This document shows, piece by piece, positions 13,568 through 15,840 of a stretch of DNA of 15,840 nucleotides. The notes beneath the pieces are model-generated. The model was not told the DNA's origin. It ran no database searches and saw only the letters and a program-made list of their open reading frames with translations. The DNA is from Candidatus Omnitrophota bacterium. GTDB lineage: Bacteria > Omnitrophota > Gorgyraeia > Gorgyraeales > Gorgyraeaceae. A program made the translations under genes and the position numbers. Numbering within the stretch: position 1 is the first letter of the stretch; each line of letters starts with the position of its first letter. Location: assembly GCA_026387215.1 (NCBI GenBank), contig JAPLMC010000035.1, positions 4,736 to 20,575 of the forward strand, read 5' to 3'.

Positions 13568-13605
13568 AATTTTGCCCCCGACTTATTTAGTCGGGGGGCA
13601 AAATT
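13568..13605 (-). repeat. AATTTTG/CAAAATT-type palindrome between accB and accC
   Basis: AATTTTGCCCCCGACT (13568-13583) and AGTCGGGGGGCAAAATT (13589-13605) form a 16-bp stem with one bulged G and a five-base loop. It sits in the accB-accC gap, 36 bases before the accC start. The 3' flank on the minus strand, CAAAATTGGTTAAGGAAT, is nearly identical to that before the M24 peptidase gene. T-rich before and A-rich after means it is not a classical terminator. Confidence 0.8.
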
Positions 13606-13610
13606 AATAG

Positions 13611-14069
13611 CTATTTTACCACGGGGTCTACCATAAACAATGCCTGGCCATATTCAACAGATCTGGCATTTTCTACAAGTATCTCTACAATCTTTCCCTT
13701 AACTTCTGATTTTATTTCATTCATCAGTTTCATTGCTTCAATAATACATACCACTTGTCCTATGTCTACGGCCTGCCCTATTTCAGCATAAGGTTTTGCC
13801 TCAGGGTTAGCAGATCTATAAAAGGTTCCCACCATTGGCGCCTTTATTGCTGCAAGATTTCTATCTGGTTTAGCAGATTCGCTTATTTTTTGCTCTTGGC
13901 TAACAACCTGGACAATTCTTGGCATAGCATGTTCTTCTGTGATTGTCTCTATTTTACCGGAAGCTGATTTTCTAAGCCTAATCTTCATCCCATCCCGCTC
14001 AACCTCAAGCTCCATAAGCTCATTTTCATTCATAAGCACAATTAATTCTTTGATCTCTTTTAGATTCAT
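13611..14069 (-). CDS. accB: Biotin carboxyl carrier protein of acetyl-CoA carboxylase
   Basis: A 152-residue carrier protein. Residues 1-35 are the conserved AccB N-terminal region (LKEIKELIVLMNENELMELEVERDGMKIRLRK has the expected pattern across 3-34), 36-72 a linker, and 73-150 the biotinyl domain with APMVGTFYRS and the biotinylation site EAMKLMNEI (K114). The ATG at 14069 has a GGGAG site; an upstream in-frame start at 14108 would read through a palindrome and is rejected. AccB shuttles carboxyl groups from AccC to the carboxyltransferase, whose genes are not in this window. The downstream neighbour is accC and the upstream one efp, the classic order. Confidence 0.97.
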   Translation of the reverse strand: MNLKEIKELIVLMNENELMELEVERDGMKIRLRKSASGKIETITEEHAMPRIVQVVSQEQKISESAKPDRNLAAIKAPMVGTFYRSANPEAKPYAEIGQAVDIGQVVCIIEAMKLMNEIKSEVKGKIVEILVENARSVEYGQALFMVDPVVK

Positions 14070-14079
14070 ATATGTCTCC

Positions 14080-14101
14080 CAATTTTTGCGAAGTAAAATT
14101 G
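14080..14101 (-). repeat. AATTTTG/CAAAATT-type palindrome, copy before accB
   Basis: CAATTTT (14080-14086) and AAAATTG (14095-14101) form a 7-bp stem with a short loop. It lies ten bases upstream of the accB ATG, and the ribosome binding site abuts its 3' arm on the transcript. It is contiguous with the purine-mismatch hairpin at 14101-14139. Confidence 0.6.
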
Positions 14102-14139
14102 ATCCCAAGCGACCATACTTATTTTGTTTCGCAAGGGAC
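14101..14139. repeat. Purine-mismatch hairpin repeat, copy 4
   Basis: Arms TCCC-AA-GCG (14103-14111) and CGC-AA-GGGA (14130-14138) pair around an 18-nt loop with a symmetric AA/AA mismatch on the plus strand. The loop shares CTTATTTT with copy 1. Gap between efp and accB. Confidence 0.55.
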
Positions 14140-14148
14140 CTTTTTCTT

Positions 14149-14280
14149 TTATACCCTGCCTGTGTACCCCTTAGTCCTGGTGTCTATCCGCACTACATCT
14201 CCTTCGCTTATAAATAAAGGCACTGACACAATAAAACCTGTTTCTGTTTTTGCAGGCTTATTGCCTGATTTGGACGTATC
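14149..14280 (-). pseudogene. efp: Detached C-terminal domain of elongation factor P
   Basis: In the frame one base away from the efp reading, 43 codons from GAT at 14280 to a TAA at 14149 encode DTSKSGNKPAKTETG followed by PLFISEGDVVRIDTRT and YTGRV. This is the third (OB) domain of EF-P, including its signature. Joined to residues 1-141 of the 5' part plus one missing residue, it gives 185 residues, the normal EF-P length. The break lies at about 14278-14284. Confidence 0.92.
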
Positions 14281-14701
14281 TGATACCAGGCTCAGTAGAT
14301 ATTATTTTTAAATCTATAAACATAGGCGGTTCAAGCGTGAGAACCTGGCCTTTATAAATAAGAGCTGTCGCTTCAAGATTTTCTTTTAGATAATTTATTA
14401 CTTCTCCTACCTGATCTCTATGAAGAGACATTTGCTCATATGTGTCATGGTCCATAAATTCAAATATGTCGCCAGCTGTATATAAATATTGAAATGTCCT
14501 TTTATCTATATCAACTGTTTCTATCTTTTCATTTCTGAAAGTACGCTCTAATATCGCACCTGTTTTTATGTTTCTTAATTTTGTGCGAACAAATGCGCTA
14601 CCCTTGCCAGGTTTTACATTTTCATAGCTCACTACATAATAAACTGCGCCTTCCAGTTCTACGCTCAACCCATTTTTTATATCATTAATTCCTACCAGCA
14701 T
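14258..14701 (-). CDS. efp: Elongation factor P, frameshifted before domain III
   Basis: This frame encodes 147 residues, of which the first 141 are ordinary EF-P. Domain I has VKPGKGSAFVRTKLRN with the loop-tip lysine K33 that in many bacteria is modified; domain II runs to PPMFIDLKIISTEPG. EF-P relieves ribosome stalling at proline runs. After EPGIR the frame ends in six unrelated residues, while the rest of the protein continues in another frame to 14149. Comparison with the family consensus (EPG-x-x-GDT) fits loss of five bases in an AGAGGAGAT-like stretch. As written, the protein lacks most of domain III. It overlaps the upstream peptidase gene by 17 bases, with a GGAG site nine bases before the ATG. 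Confidence 0.93.
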   Translation of the reverse strand: MLVGINDIKNGLSVELEGAVYYVVSYENVKPGKGSAFVRTKLRNIKTGAILERTFRNEKIETVDIDKRTFQYLYTAGDIFEFMDHDTYEQMSLHRDQVGEVINYLKENLEATALIYKGQVLTLEPPMFIDLKIISTEPGIRYVQIRQ

Positions 14702-15764
14702 ATTTCATTGCTCCTTTTGTCAATATCTCACAACTATTTTTTGTAATTAACACTGTGTCTTCTATTCTTACCCCTCCCCAGCCTGGAATATAAATCCCAG
14801 GCTCAATAGTTATAACCATGTCTTTTTCCAATTTTATCTTGCTGTTTTGGGAAATAGCCGGAATCTCATGAATTTCGCGGCCTATGCCGTGACCTAGGCT
14901 ATGAAGAAAAAAGCTTCCCATACCTCTATCTGATATATACTGGCGGGAAACAGCATCTATATCTTTTGCATAAACGCCTGGCTTCAGATTTTCAATAGCT
15001 ACGCTCTGAGCAGCCAAAACTATATTATATATATGCAAATACTTACGACTAATTTTACCCAAAAAAATCGTCCTTGTCAAGTCAGAATTATACCCGCAAT
15101 ACATAGCTCCAAGATCTACGGTAACCATCTCCTGTTTTTTTATAATCTTACTTGATGCAACTGCGTGAGGCATTGAGGAATTTGTTCCTGAGGCTATTAT
15201 TATATCAAAGCCTGCCAGGTTGAAATTATTTTTTAAAGCATATGTCTCTATTGCACGCTTTACGCTATTTTCGCTAACACCTGGTTTTGCAGCCTTAATA
15301 GAGTAATTCATCAAATGCACTCCGTATTTACAAGCTTGCTTTATATTATGGATTTCGCTTTCATCCTTTACCATCCTCAGATTCTCTATAGTATGCGTTA
15401 AAGGGATTAGTCTTATTTTTCCAAAGTGTTTTTTTAAATTCAAGTAACTTTGATAGGTAAAATTATCCGCTTCAAACCCTATAAGCCTTGAATGAGTTTC
15501 AGAGCAGGTTTCTATTATTATTTCCCCAGGATTTTTATTCTTAACAATGCTTACAGAACATCTTTTGGCAGATTTTTTATATTCCTCTTTATGTCTTGAA
15601 TCTGTTATAAGAACATTTTTTTTAGGGGAAACAAAAAGAATAGCGTCCTCGCCTCTCGAGCCTGTGAGATACGCTATGTTCTCCTTTTTCTTGACAAGAA
15701 AAGCATCCAACGAGTTGCCTTTTAAGAATTCAATTAACTTTTTCTGCCTATTGTTGTAATTCAT
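14685..15764 (-). CDS. M24B aminopeptidase (Xaa-Pro peptidase family)
   Basis: A 359-residue cytosolic metallopeptidase with a creatinase-like N-terminal domain (1-130) and a pita-bread catalytic domain (135-359). All five metal ligands are visible: D217 (TVDLGA), D228 (NSDLTRT), H292 (SLGHGIG), E321 (ITIEPGIY) and E335 (VRIEDTV). Members release N-terminal residues preceding proline or cleave Xaa-Pro dipeptides. The gene precedes efp, accB and accC, a conserved arrangement in many phyla. The ATG at 15764 has a good AAGGA site. Its leader contains the palindrome at 15779-15814. Confidence 0.95.
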   Translation of the reverse strand: MNYNNRQKKLIEFLKGNSLDAFLVKKKENIAYLTGSRGEDAILFVSPKKNVLITDSRHKEEYKKSAKRCSVSIVKNKNPGEIIIETCSETHSRLIGFEADNFTYQSYLNLKKHFGKIRLIPLTHTIENLRMVKDESEIHNIKQACKYGVHLMNYSIKAAKPGVSENSVKRAIETYALKNNFNLAGFDIIIASGTNSSMPHAVASSKIIKKQEMVTVDLGAMYCGYNSDLTRTIFLGKISRKYLHIYNIVLAAQSVAIENLKPGVYAKDIDAVSRQYISDRGMGSFFLHSLGHGIGREIHEIPAISQNSKIKLEKDMVITIEPGIYIPGWGGVRIEDTVLITKNSCEILTKGAMKYAGRN

Positions 15765-15778
15765 ATGATTCCTTAGCC

Positions 15779-15814
15779 AATTTTGTCCTCCAAAGTTCTG
15801 TGGCAGACAAAATT
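15779..15814 (-). repeat. AATTTTG/CAAAATT-type palindrome, copy before the M24 peptidase gene
   Basis: AATTTTGTC (15779-15787) and GACAAAATT (15806-15814) form a perfect 9-bp stem; inside it CCA and TGG can add three pairs after a two-base mismatch. The 3' flank on the minus strand, CAAAATTGGCTAAGGAAT, carries the ribosome binding site of the peptidase gene and matches the accC leader in all but one of 18 bases. The window ends before any adjoining hairpin could be judged. Confidence 0.75.
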
Positions 15815-15840
15815 CAGCGGTGACTATGCATCTTATTTTC

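Noticed and set aside
13568..13605. Intrinsic terminator between accB and accC
   Set aside because: The stem is flanked by T's on the 5' side and A's on the 3' side of the transcript, and no U-run follows; accC would also be cut off from its operon.
1..15840. CRISPR array, insertion sequence or phage genes
   Set aside because: No regularly spaced repeats, transposase, integrase or structural phage genes are visible; dispersed hairpins are too few and irregular.

Overview
The window is an AT-rich, densely packed stretch of bacterial chromosome in which every credible gene lies on the minus strand, so transcription runs from high to low coordinates. A small basic protein at 24-308 matches the family TIGR04137, which is typical of the Planctomycetes-Verrucomicrobia-Chlamydiae group. 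Heptose genes imply a lipopolysaccharide outer membrane, and the phosphofructokinase carries the residues of PPi-using enzymes. Together these fit a PVC-type diderm, plausibly Omnitrophota; that placement is inference, not proof. Two conserved genes with broken frames suggest either decay or a metagenome-derived consensus with local errors.

Layout in transcription order: (1) 15764-12183 holds an M24 peptidase, efp, accB and accC, a widely conserved cluster joining translation of proline-rich motifs and fatty acid synthesis. efp is frameshifted just before its last domain. (2) 12089-9900 holds phosphofructokinase, gmhA and rfaE2, linking hexose phosphate use and ADP-heptose synthesis. The rfaE2 start is disrupted by a 73-bp tandem duplication. 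(3) 9868-6640 holds thiD2, thiE, thiC and a PfkB-type sugar kinase, a near-minimal route for the pyrimidine half of thiamine and its coupling; no TPP riboswitch was seen. (4) 6640-6117 is a gene-poor stretch with a tRNA-Gly(CCC), a tRNA-Gly-derived mini-helix, two copies of a hairpin repeat and several competing inverted repeats. (5) 6116-622 holds an AAA-type ATPase, a YfcE-type phosphodiesterase, a HIT protein, a dGTPase-like HD protein, a GAF/HD-GYP protein with missing metal ligands, and a small winged-helix protein. (6) 609-24 holds a single-pass membrane protein and the small basic protein.

The least expected content is not protein coding. Two hairpin families recur between genes. One has arms GTCCC..GC / GC..GGGAC interrupted by symmetric purine-purine mismatches. 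The other is an AATTTTG/CAAAATT palindrome that sits 5' of four genes (pfp, accC, accB and the peptidase), with the wrong polarity for an intrinsic terminator. In two places they are adjacent, forming a composite element immediately 5' of a ribosome binding site.
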